Assembly (NCBI GenBank): GCA_037954665.1
Contig: JBBMOL010000023.1
Span: forward strand, 1,798,001 to 1,862,000
From: Laguncularia racemosa
Lineage: Eukaryota; Streptophyta; Magnoliopsida; Myrtales; Combretaceae
Reading direction: 5' to 3'
DNA length: 64,000 nt
The stretch's first letter is position 1; every line of letters starts with the position of its first letter. This document shows, piece after piece, positions 47,825 to 58,213 of this stretch. The notes under the pieces were generated by a model, which was not told where the DNA came from, ran no database searches, and saw only the letters and a program-made list of their open reading frames with translations. The translations under genes and the position numbers were made by a program.

Positions 47825-49531
47825 TGTAACACCCTAGTCCAGCGCGATATAACTTATCATATGTCATTATTAGATAAGGTTCTCAACTTGTTTAAAACCA
47901 TAAGTATTTATATATCTTTACATCATAAAATAAATAATTAATTTCTCAAATATCAAACATACATATTTTTGTTTATTTGATAAAATATATAACTATGATA
48001 TTTCCTAGATAATTTAAAATATAATCTAATATAAGCAAAAGTAACTATAATGACCTATTTTATCACATGTCTTGATGTACTAGTGTTAAACCCACTCTCA
48101 AAGTTTCACCACATATAAACTAATAAAACACTTGAAAAAGAAATTCCCTTAACAGGGTAAGTTAATACCTAATACATGAGTACCAATAAAATATGGACAT
48201 GCTACACAATCTCAATCCACACACATAATGTAACAGATAATTATATAATGGTCAATTTACTTATCTTTAATTTAGTTCAGCAAACAACATGGGGATACTC
48301 ATGACCCCACTATACTATATAATACATATATACATATAGGTCCTAAATTAGGAACAGCCACCTACAATCCTAACTTTCATATCGGTAACGGAAACTAACA
48401 CCTCCAACCCTAATACCCGTAAAATCTATCTCAGATCATTTCAATATATAACTCTGCTAGGAATAATACCATACACTAATCATCAAGGTACCTCATAAGG
48501 ACTTGACACCTCCAACCTCTACATCGAGCCACACACAAGCAACACAAACTATTTAGTCAAATGGTTATTAAATTCATTTTATCTTCTAATCTAACAAGTA
48601 TAAGCGACAACTGCGGTAAACACACACTTAGAGAAACAATTTAATTTATCTACAACTATCAGCATTACCAAAACCTATCAGGTAACAAAAGTAAACTAAC
48701 CTTATTACTATCCTTAAAAATTATTTAAGTTCATTTGATTTGCTAAACTAAGGATTATTTAGTTACTCTACTAGTGTCTAACCTCCCACGTTGAATTATC
48801 TTAGATAAAAATTTGGTTTAGACTAAAAGAAATTCAAGAAAAAGGAAAAAAAGAAGCTTGTTACAAAGGTTTCAAGAAAACACAATTGTGTAGGAAACAT
48901 AGGAAGAAACATAGTTGTGTATCTCACTGCCAAAGAAACTAGAGGAGCATAAAGGGAAATACGGTTGTGTACATGGTCATGTATCTCACTACCCTTCTTT
49001 CCTCTACCAAACACTCTTTTTTTTTTCTTGCCATGTAAAGGAACATGATCACGTACCTCACTAATACACTTTTTCATGTGAAAAACTTCTGATTTCTCTT
49101 CACCAAATCCCAACCGAAACATCATCATAACACTAAATCTTTATGAGTATGCTACCACTTACCCAATTGGATCATCCAAACATTAGCGATTTCACCAACC
49201 TAAAAGATTGTGTGTTTTCTCTACATCGAAAAACCCTAATGACACACTATTATCTCTTCATTCTAGAAAAACAAGGAAAAAGGAACTCATTCTAGACACT
49301 TATCAATGGAATATGCATCAAATGACACAAATTGCAAGGGAGATCTATTAAAAAGAGAGAGAGAGACTATTTTGTAAGATCTAAACATGTGCAAAGAGAG
49401 GAAAGAGTGACTTAAGGCTATGCCCACAACTTATATAACTTAGGGAAAAGACCATATTGCCTCCTTGTTTTAAAACTTATTACCTTGACTGCCATTGACT
49501 TTATTTCTATTTTTTTTTTCCAAGTATTACT
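47825..49531 (-). repeat. decayed long LTR, TGTAACA type
   Basis: Begins TGTAACACCCTAG like the long LTRs at 8777 and 34120 and shares their order of blocks: a list of ACTCATGACCCC, CCACCTACAATCC and TAACTCTGCTAGGAATAAT-like segments, then a zone at 48880-49060 with decayed ACACGGCCGTGT palindromes (ACACAATTGTGT, GTGTATCTCACT). The right end, near AAGTATTACT at 49531, is a guess because no clean TTACA or target duplication is found. Confidence 0.55.
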
Positions 49532-49853
49532 CGGAAAGTATAATTTTAAATAGTGCGCAAAAATCATTGTCAACAAACAAATCAAAATGACATTAATGCA
49601 AGATGAATAAATAATTTGAAGAAATTCAAATGTTATTCTATAATTTATTTATGAATTTGTTCCAAAATTCCTAGTATTTGTCATCGTTTGTCATCCATTC
49701 ATTAAGTTTGAACATTAGCTTGTATTTTTAAAAATCAATGCAGTTTGAAATTATTAGTGATGATATGTCATTCTACAAATAACTCAATTTATGTCTTTTA
49801 ATCTAAGTTTGAAAATTAGGCTGACAAGTTAAAAAAATTGGAGAATATTACTA

Positions 49854-50550
49854 CACTACACCAAACTAGGGCTTTTATGGCTGTTAGAATTGCCTCAATA
49901 AGACACCTAACAAGATGATTTTTCTTTAAGGAAGATATTTCATGCACCCTTCAGGTGGTCATTGCAATAGCTTTTAAGGGCAACTGATAGCACCCTAATA
50001 TGATCTTGTCATAAGAAGTTCATATCAGGATGGTAAAATGTACCCTAAAAGCCTCTTAACAAAATTATATACCTTTAAGGACATTCGTAGCTACCCTGAA
50101 AACCTTATTAAATAAATATGAAGACCTTATAGGTCATTGGCTATCTATCCTAAAATGGCTACCTATTAGGTTATAGGACTCGAATAGCTACCTTAAGTCG
50201 TTAATAAGGTGGTTTTAACAAAAATATGGCAACTATGTCTACCATAAAAAGTAATATATAGACAATAAAGACCACCCGTTAAGATCTTTGGATATAAGGG
50301 ACACATAAAGGTTAAGATGGCCTATCAAATAACCTTTAGTGTATCCATTGCCACCATGAAAATGTGCAATAGATATTGTAATATATTTGAGACATTGAAA
50401 GTTACCTTCAAAAAAAGGAAAATAATGGATATTTATTGGGACAATTTCATATGCCTTTATGATGATTCATTAATAAGAATTTATGGTATAAATGATGTAG
50501 TAGCCACCTTCCACGAAGGGAATGAATGAATCAAGGTTAGGTTTTTCAAA
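49854..50550. mobile_element. possible CACTA-type transposon end with subterminal repeats
   Basis: CACTACACCAAACTAGGGC at 49854 matches the usual CACTA terminus. Over the next 600 bp short motifs recur in both directions (TAGCTACCCT, TAAGGTGGTTTTA, TTTAAGG), as expected of subterminal transposase sites. No opposite end and no transposase are seen. A 70-codon frame at 50317-50529 has no recognised family. Confidence 0.5.
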
Positions 50551-50827
50551 GAGTACTTAGACCATGTTAGTATTTTTAGTTTTTTTTTAAAAAAAATTAT
50601 TCTATCATTTTCAATACAATTATATACAATAATACGAATATAAATGATTATCTTATTTTTGTAATTTGTAATATTAAAACTAAAAGACTTTATTTGGTGT
50701 TTCAAGTGCTCCATTACATTGATTCGCTTATAGCCTAATGGCATGAATACCAATCTTTCAATAAAATTGATCAAGTTTAACTTCTCATCTCCCTATAATT
50801 ATAATAATAGTTGATTAAAAAAAAAGA

Positions 50828-51119
50828 AGGTAAATGTCACATTTGATATCTCAACTTTCCCCATTTTTCCAATTAACTATTGAAGTTTCAAAATATCAAT
50901 TTGTCACCTAAACTTTATCTATTTTTGCAATTAACTACCTAAATTTTGCATCTCCTATAAAAAATCAACTATACTTTACTTATTTTTACAATTAATTATT
51001 TCGTCCAAGTCTTATAAATGACCTTAAAAAAATTATACATGGTAAATTAACCCTTTTAAATATTAGGTAGTTAATTACAAAAATAGAAAAAGTTCAAGTT
51101 TCAAATGTGACATTAGCCT
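50828..51119. mobile_element. small foldback MITE
   Basis: 292 bp. The two halves are inverted repeats of about 55 bases: AGGTAAATGTCACATTTG at the left and, in reverse complement, AGGCTAATGTCACATTTG at the right, both continuing into AATTAACTA. A/T runs on both sides hide any target duplication. Confidence 0.75.
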
Positions 51120-51384
51120 ATTTAAAAAAAAAAAAAAACTCTATTATGGTTTTCATTTTGTTTTGACAAAAAGTTCCTTTAATACCATAAGTTATAAACA
51201 AAACTGATTCACATCACAACTAACTCATCATCTATACTTTTCCTCAACCAAGTCCTTCGCTATTACAGTAACAAAGTCATTTGGAAAAGGGCATACTAAA
51301 TTTAAATAGTGTTTATTATCTAATTTTTTATTTTTAATTAATTCTATTGATCAAATTCTAATAACTAATGATATATTTATTTTT

Positions 51385-51928
51385 GGGAATAGTATACTTT
51401 TAGTCCTCAATATTTACTTACCTGTTTATTTGAATACTTAACCTTTTTTTTTTCCTTTTATTTGAAAATCTCAACATTTTTTAAATCTTATATATAAAAA
51501 AAAAAGGATTTCTATCAAATCTATTTAGTTTTTCACCTATCCATGACATGTATTAACTTCAAATTGGTCCACAATAATTAAATTAATAAAATGATAATAT
51601 TAAATAAATTTAATTAAATACTATAATTAGAAAATAATATTAAATATATATGATATTACAATATAAAAAAATAAAAAAAAAGATAATTAAAAGTAAGAAA
51701 AAGGGTTGGAAAATTTTGTGTATCTCATCCATCTTGATTAATTAGTCTAAAGGTTAATTGGAAACTAATATACACTTAAGATTGACACAAAATTTAACAT
51801 ATTTAAATGAATTTTTTGTTTTTTGGTAAGGTTTTAAAAATATTACAAACTCAACTAGAAGAAAAAAAAAGTTGAAGACTTAAATAAAAAAGTAGATAAA
51901 TATTGAGAACTAAAAGCATACTTTTTCC
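51385..51928. mobile_element. Mutator-like MITE 2
   Basis: 544 bp. The ends GGGAATAGTATACTTTTAG and, in reverse complement, GGAAAAAGTATGCTTTTAG extend into shared CTCAATATTTA blocks. The flanking 9 bases match at eight positions (TTTATTTTT at 51376-51384, TTTATTTTA at 51929-51937). The ends resemble 30429-31190, so both are one family. No coding. Confidence 0.75.
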
Positions 51929-52047
51929 TTTATTTTATGCATGCACATCATGGATGCTTAGTCCTCTAGTATTTTTCAAAATTTAGTAAGTCCTCTAGTA
52001 TACTTAATTTTACTTCACTAACCAAATGTAATAATATGGTTAACATT

Positions 52048-52693
52048 AAGGGTAGGCATGATTCAGTTTGGTATAGTTCATCCCACAAACCAAACAAAAT
52101 CATATATTATAATTCAGTTTTCTTTATCATAAATCAAAACTAACCATACAGTTCAGTTCATAATTTTTTTAAACTTAAAAAAAAAAAGTTCGATCTAATT
52201 CAGCTCACGGTTGGAAATGTTTTTACATGTGTTATTTTTTTTCTATATATAATAAGTCATGAAAAATTATACTTGATATAAAAAAATAATTTATTATTAT
52301 TTCTCATATATTGTTTGTCATCTTCAATACCCATTTGCTACATTAAAGGAAGCTTTACTGTCTCTTTCAAGGTAATTATGGTTTTTATATTAGTCAATAT
52401 GTAAAAATATAAAATAAAAAAGTAAGTTACTTGATAAAACCAAATAAGAAAATAAATTAAATAAGTAATATAGAATCCTCTTTTTTAGTTATACATTCTT
52501 TAGACTTTCCTATTTTCTTTTTATTTACTTCTCACTGTTCAATTCAATTCAATTCATATTTTTTTCAAACCTAAAAAAAAAAAAGTTCGATTCAATTCAT
52601 AATTTTTTTGAATCTAAAAAGATAATTTGAACCTGATATACAGTTCAATTTCGGTTCGGTCTAATCCTATCCGATTCACAATTTAGCCCCTAA
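52048..52693. mobile_element. hAT-type non-autonomous element
   Basis: 646 bp. It starts AAGGGTAGGCATGATTC and ends GATTCACAATTTAGCCCCTAA (imperfect inverted repeats). An 8-bp duplication with one transition flanks it (TTAACATT at 52040-52047, TTAGCATT at 52694-52701). The interior repeats GTTCGATTCAATTCA-like units. No coding. Confidence 0.72.
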
Positions 52694-52701
52694 TTAGCAT
52701 T

Positions 52702-53186
52702 TTTGGAAATGTTTTATAAAGAAAATACTCAAAGTTGAAAATAAAGGGAATACTTAAATAATGTGGAAATAAATCAGTAGCACTCGAGCCGTCCAAATGT
52801 GCACTCTAACTTTGCAGAAATCAGATAGGAGATTAATTAAATTCCCATCACACAACTCCCATTCAACCTAAAAATAGGAAATTATATTGACTTCAAATGA
52901 TCAATATGATTAATTACAAGGGAAAAAAATTAGGTTACTAAAGTAATTGTAACATGTTCTGCCTATTTAACGCATCTCAATATGCACTAATAATATGGGT
53001 GGGGTGATACTGTGTGTTTCAACGTGCTGCCAATGAACATCCTGCTTCTTTAAATAGTTTGTGTTGACTAATAGGTGTGATGTGGGGAATCTATCCTAAG
53101 CCTACACCTGTAGCAAAATGGCAGCATGCCGATAGTAATGACATGACATAAAGTTGGCGATACAACTACGCTAGACATGTAAACTC
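52702..53186. other. intergenic DNA leading into the plant-mobile-domain remnant
   Basis: No gene seen. On the - strand, 53060-53186 may hold the frayed C-terminal side of the neighbouring remnant (LYRQLYVMSLLSACCHFATG), interrupted by stops. Confidence 0.5.
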
Positions 53187-53760
53187 CTAACTATACGTCC
53201 TAGTAATGTCGAAATGCTCCAACAAAGGTAACCATATCATGTAGACGAGGGCACTAGATTTATCAGCAAAGATTAATCCCCCCAACAGTTGTAGTATATA
53301 CACATGAGTAGCTCGATGGATTTGCTCAGTATCAGCATCTAATGGGATCATCCAGAACATATCACAGAGCCATGTCATACTAATGTAACCCCCTTTGCCA
53401 CTAAGCCTCAACCTCGCCTGCAATAGTTGTTCACATATCATTCTCCAATCTAGGCAACTACTCCTTATAACTACCTAACCATCTATGAGGAGTTTAAACT
53501 GGATCTTCACATCCTCCAGCATAATTGTAAACTCCCCTGTTTACATATGGAATAAGTGCGTCTTTGGACGACATCGCTCCACCAATATTGTAATCATGTG
53601 CCAATTCAAGGATATGTACAGCAAACGTCTCACGCCTTTGAATACAGCCAAATGCAAGTATGGCTCCATTTGAGCATTAAGGGGGATAGCACGCTCATTG
53701 GGACGGAGTGACAACTCATGCCGTCGAATAGCAAGGTTGCTTGATCCTATGCCAACAACA
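53187..53760 (-). pseudogene. plant mobile domain (MAIN-like) remnant
   Basis: - strand pieces of the PMD fold found in MAIN/MAIL proteins and in several plant transposons. RRHELSLRPNERAIP at about 53690-53735 matches the start of the domain. A shifted frame at about 53485-53575 reads ERCRPKTHLFHM, a stop, then TGEFTIMLEDVKIQFKLLIDG-like sequence (normally RPETHTFHLP...GECTITLEDVA). The frame at 53187-53441 gives THVYILQLLGGLIFADKS and WLPLLEHFD. At least two shifts and one stop. Known PMD proteins act in silencing and genome stability; this copy is more likely a transposon relic. Confidence 0.72.
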
Positions 53761-54039
53761 CGTAAAATGTTTTACAATTTCTAATGCAACATAAACTAAT
53801 TGATAAGTGAAAGGTCATTTACCTCTCTGTCCCAAATGGCTTGTGATTGATGTCCCTCCTACTGTGTCAAGACTAAATGTTCGAAAGGTCCAAGCTTTAT
53901 CTATTATGCAAAATAAAATATATATTAAAAAATTTAGTATATGTTACCATCAATATATTAATTTACGACTAATTAATGACTATTTACCATCTAATAAATA
54001 GTTAATTAATAGACTAAAGTTTACACCTACTTTTACAAT

Positions 54040-55105
54040 AACAGACAAAGATATTACATGTATAACCAAAACCAACATTTTTAGTAATTAATTTTACAAC
54101 GATTAATTGAGGATATATTAACGACTAATTACATTTAATTAAGGGATAATTAATAACTAGTTAATTTTATAACTAATTCTACAAAACCATACAAATATTT
54201 TACATTTATAATAAATATAAAATTTTTCACTAATTAATTTTATAACAATTAATTAATGATATATTAACGACCAATCATCTTTCATTAACGAATAATTAAT
54301 AACCACTTACTTTTGTAACTAATTCTATAAAATCATGCAAATATCTTACATTTGCAACAAATATAAAAATTTTCACTAATTAATTTTATAACAATTAATT
54401 AACAACATATTAACAACTACTTACCTTTAATTAACGAATAATTAATAATTACTTACTTTTATAACTAATTCTACAAAACCATACAAATATTTTACATTTG
54501 CAACAAACACAAAATTTTTCACTAATTAATTTTATAACAATTAATGAACGATATATTAACGACTAATTGCCTTTAATTAATAGATAATTAATAATTAGTT
54601 ACTTTTATAAATAATTTTACAAAACTATACAAATATTTTACATTTGCAACAAACACAAAATTTTTCACTAATTAATTTTATAACAATTAATTAACGACTA
54701 ATTGCCTTTAATTAATGGATAATTAATAATTACTTACTTTTATAAATAATTCTGCAAAACCATACAAATATTTTACATTTGCAACAAACATAAAATTTTT
54801 CACTAATTAATCTCATAACAATTAATTAACAATATATTAACGACTAATCACATTTAATTAACGAATAATTAATAACTACTTATTTTTATAACTAATTTTA
54901 CAAAACCATACAAATATTTTAGATTTGCAAAAAATGCAAAATTTTTTCACTAATTAATTAATGACATCTTAATGACTAATCATCTTTAATTAATGAATAA
55001 TTAATAACCACTTACTTTTATAACTAATTCTACAAAACTTTACAAATATTTTATATTTGCAATAAATAAAAAAAATTATTAATTAATTTTATAACAATTA
55101 ATTAG
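54040..55105. repeat. tandem array, 146-bp period
   Basis: About seven units. The marker ACAAATATTT recurs at 54191, 54337 (GCAAATATCT), 54483, 54629, 54764, 54910 and 55042. The spacings are 146, 146, 146, 135, 146 and 132, so 146 is the base unit and two units carry deletions of 11 and 14 bp. Each unit contains TTCACTAATTAATTTTATAACAATTAATTAACGA-type AT-rich sequence. It ends about 300 bp before exonuclease gene 2. Confidence 0.92.
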
Positions 55106-55401
55106 CGATTTATTAATTATATATATATTTATTAGAATAATTTTATATAAGACTGTGTTTTAAGTAACTTATAACAAATACAATATTAATTTCCTTTTTC
55201 CAATAATATACCATATAAAATAATTGTTTTAACAGCAAATTTCACGGAAACAGTTGATTGGTTGATTGTACTAATGTATTCACAGTCGCATGAGAGGCGC
55301 AGGGAAAAGAAAACAAAAGCCCTCTTTCTTCACACACACACAGCGCCGGGAAAGAAAAACAAAAACCCTTTTTCGCACGCGACTTGTTGAAACGACGAAT
55401 C

Positions 55402-56046
55402 ATGACGATCGCAATCTTCGATCACGAACTTCCATACGAATCCCACAACCTATACGACATTACCTTCTTCACTCACCAAATCCACACTCTCGTAACCCAC
55501 ACACCCTCCATGGTTGATTCATGGTTGACCCAACATGCCCTCCTCCAAACCCCTTCACTACCCTCCACCGTCGGCCTCGACGTCGAGTGGCGTCCCAACA
55601 CCAATCCCCACGATGACCACCCCGTAGCGGTCCTCCAAATCTGCTTGGGACCCAGTTGTCTCATTTTCCAAATCCTCCATTCTCCCACTGTCCCAAATTC
55701 GTTAAAGCAGTTTTTAAGCAACCCCAGTCACTGTTTTGTGGGTGTTGGTATACGGTCGGATGTGGAGAAATTATTGTGTGATTACGGTTTGGGCGTGTCA
55801 AATGTGGTTGATTTGAGGGAGCTGGCAGTCAGAGAATTGGGTTTGGGAGAGTGTAGACAGATGGGGCTGAAGAGGTTAGTTAAGGCAGTTCTTGGGTTGG
55901 ATGTGGAGAAGCCGAAAAGTGTTTCGAGGAGCCGGTGGGATAATCCTTGGTTGACTCCTGCTCAGGTTCAGTATGCTTGTTTGGATGCTTTTCTTTCTTA
56001 TCAAATTGCCATGGCTTTGAATGGTGGGGCTTCAGAAGAAAAATAG
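55402..56046 (+). CDS. Werner-like 3'-5' exonuclease (DEDDy)
   Basis: 214 residues, intronless, about the usual length for the small plant WEX-like proteins. The first ATG of the frame begins MTIAIFDHELPYESHNLYD. The conserved pre-domain reads VTHTPSMVDSWL. All catalytic motifs are present: Exo I GLDVEWRP (Asp60, Glu62), Exo II GVGIRSDVEKL (Asp120), Exo III YACLDAF (Tyr191, Asp195). VVDLRELAVRELG and RSRWDNPWLTPAQVQYA are also typical. In known relatives this fold removes nucleotides from nucleic-acid 3' ends with two metal ions. No helicase domain is attached, as is normal in plants. Localisation cannot be read from the sequence. It lies 16.6 kb from the degenerate paralogue, so a local duplication followed by transposon insertion is likely. 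Confidence 0.93.
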   Translation: MTIAIFDHELPYESHNLYDITFFTHQIHTLVTHTPSMVDSWLTQHALLQTPSLPSTVGLDVEWRPNTNPHDDHPVAVLQICLGPSCLIFQILHSPTVPNSLKQFLSNPSHCFVGVGIRSDVEKLLCDYGLGVSNVVDLRELAVRELGLGECRQMGLKRLVKAVLGLDVEKPKSVSRSRWDNPWLTPAQVQYACLDAFLSYQIAMALNGGASEEK

Positions 56047-57923
56047 TTGGACTCTCTACCATTGTTGTGTTCAGAAGTGTTTAGGATGCTATTAGGAGTT
56101 TTATCAATCGTTAGCTTGGTGATTTTATTAGAGATTATGGTTTGTCTTGCTTATGCCATTGAAGATTGTTGAATGAATGCTTTTATTACGGTTCATCCGG
56201 TTACAAAAAGATCCCACGTGTCAACATTTTATCCACCTATGCCCACCATTTAGCATTCAATGTGAGCCTTTCTTGTAATGTAGGCTTTGGATGGGCGACC
56301 AAAGCATTGTGGTTAGAAGTTTTATGGATATTAAGGAGTGTGACAATGGAGATTTTAGCTTATTCAATATCTCATTGAGGCTTTACAATGTTGAATTAAT
56401 ATTCTTATTGCTTGTGCAGATTTATGGTTGTCAATTTAACAATTCGTTACCATAATGAATGGTCCTTTTATTATTCTAATTGCTTATTTAGAGGTGACAA
56501 GTGGGGTTATCATATCATAATCGGGTCAATTTATGCCAAATTCATGCCAGGTCTAATATTTTTTAGTTTTCACAATTGTCCGGCAATCTCTCTTGACTAA
56601 TATAGGGGCCATTGTTTAATGCATTTCTTCTTCTTTTTTCCTGCATAGTGTCAGTTTGAGTGGAGACGCAGTGGAAAGTGTTAGTATTGCAATATCCTCA
56701 TCTTGATCTTTCGTCTGACCTATTCAGGATATTCAGTGTATTATATATGCAGAAAAGTTTGCACTTCTTTTTTGGTGTTTGCATATCATGATCTGATCAT
56801 TGTAAGGGATATTGTGCTGACTTAGTCTAGCCTTGGAAGTAAATTTCAATGAGAAGTTAATGCTCTGGACCTCTGGTAAGTATTGGAAAAGTCCCATTCT
56901 TACGTTTTATCTACTTGCAGGGCACTATTGATTTTGAAGAATGATTAAGGTGTAAATTGTAGTCACTATTGTCCTAGCTGCTTACAAGTCCAATAATAGG
57001 TCCTGCTTAATTTAAAAAATGGAGGGAATTTGAAATGTTTTTTTGGGTAAGGTTTAAGTTTTTCCAGTTGTTTGAACCATTTTTAGAAAGCTTACAAGGA
57101 AATACCTTTATGTTTGCTTTCTTCAGCTGATGTTTGTGAATTGTGTCATATTATTAAACTTTGTGCATTTCACTGCTGCATTGGAAATTCACACTGCTCC
57201 TGCCATACTCCAGGTTGGTAGTTTCAACCACCTCTTCACAGTTGTGCCATTTTATTTTTCCCTCTCTTTCCAGAAATGTGTCTCTGTGTCTAGAAATAGA
57301 GGCTTATTGGTCACCTTTCCAGACATGCTGAATCAGGACCTAAGTCTTTTCCCTATAATTCTTTCAACCAGGCAATTGATTTGGTGCTTTTAGGTAGAGA
57401 AAATATGTAGTAGATTACTTTTTGTTGCTCTTATCTGCAAAAACTTTTGGCACCTAATTAGATCAAATCTGGGAGCATGACACAAAGACAATATGACCAG
57501 TTAAGCTATAGGCATTTTAAGAAATAATCATATCCTAGTTTTTGGTTTTTGTCGGTTGACTAGAGGAGATAATGAACACTGCTGAAAGTGTGTATACTTA
57601 GCATGTATGTGAGGGGCCTACAAATCTGAAATATATGTGTAGGTTCCCTTTCACACAAGGCTCGTATGGTCCATCTCTCACTCATGTTCTTCTTATCTAA
57701 GACTCTTGGAATATGTTCTGTATAAGAACAACATACTGATAATTGTTCCCTATTAGTTGTCTGCCTTGTGTCCATCTTTGAGCTTTCAGATGCTTTTGTT
57801 AAGTAATGTGGATGGTGATGCCCAGTGCATTTAAATTCCTTTTTATCTATATCTAGGAATTGGTAAGGTGCTTAATCAGATCTAAAACGTAATTAAGAAG
57901 AAGGGATGGATATACTAAATGCC
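56047..57923 (+). other. 3' flank of exonuclease gene 2, no coding gene recognised
   Basis: The composition is more balanced than in the surrounding repeats. Several pyrimidine tracts end in AG (CTTTTTTCCTGCATAG near 56648, GCTTGTGCAG near 56420, GCTTTCTTCAG near 57126), and would suit 3' splice sites of a long or spliced 3' UTR or a non-coding transcript. No frame longer than 90 codons has a recognisable family. No repeat boundaries are seen. Confidence 0.45.
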
Positions 57924-58213
57924 TTTTTTGGATAATTGATAGTTTTATTGAATGATAGAAAAATACAATGAGCAAGTGAAATAAGATTACAAAATGCGTA
58001 CAATCAACAATTGTGCTAGCATACTAAATGCATAGCATCTAAGCTAAGACTACAAGCTTAGACTACAGCAGCTTAACATAGGATCGTATTGGTGGGTTAA
58101 CATGCTAATCCCTGGGAGGAGTTCCCCTAACTGCACTTTATTCCGGATACACCATATGCAGTAGACTTTTGCCACTAGTACAGCTCACCAGGTCTGATGG
58201 GTTAGTGAGTCCC

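Noticed and set aside
49531..49560. Clean right boundary and target duplication for the LTR starting at 47825
   Set aside because: The five bases before 47825 (CATAG) do not recur near AAGTATTACT, so the end is reported only as approximate.
54040..55105. CRISPR-like array
   Set aside because: Units are 146 bp, contiguous and AT-rich with no unique spacers, in a plant nuclear context. It is a tandem repeat.
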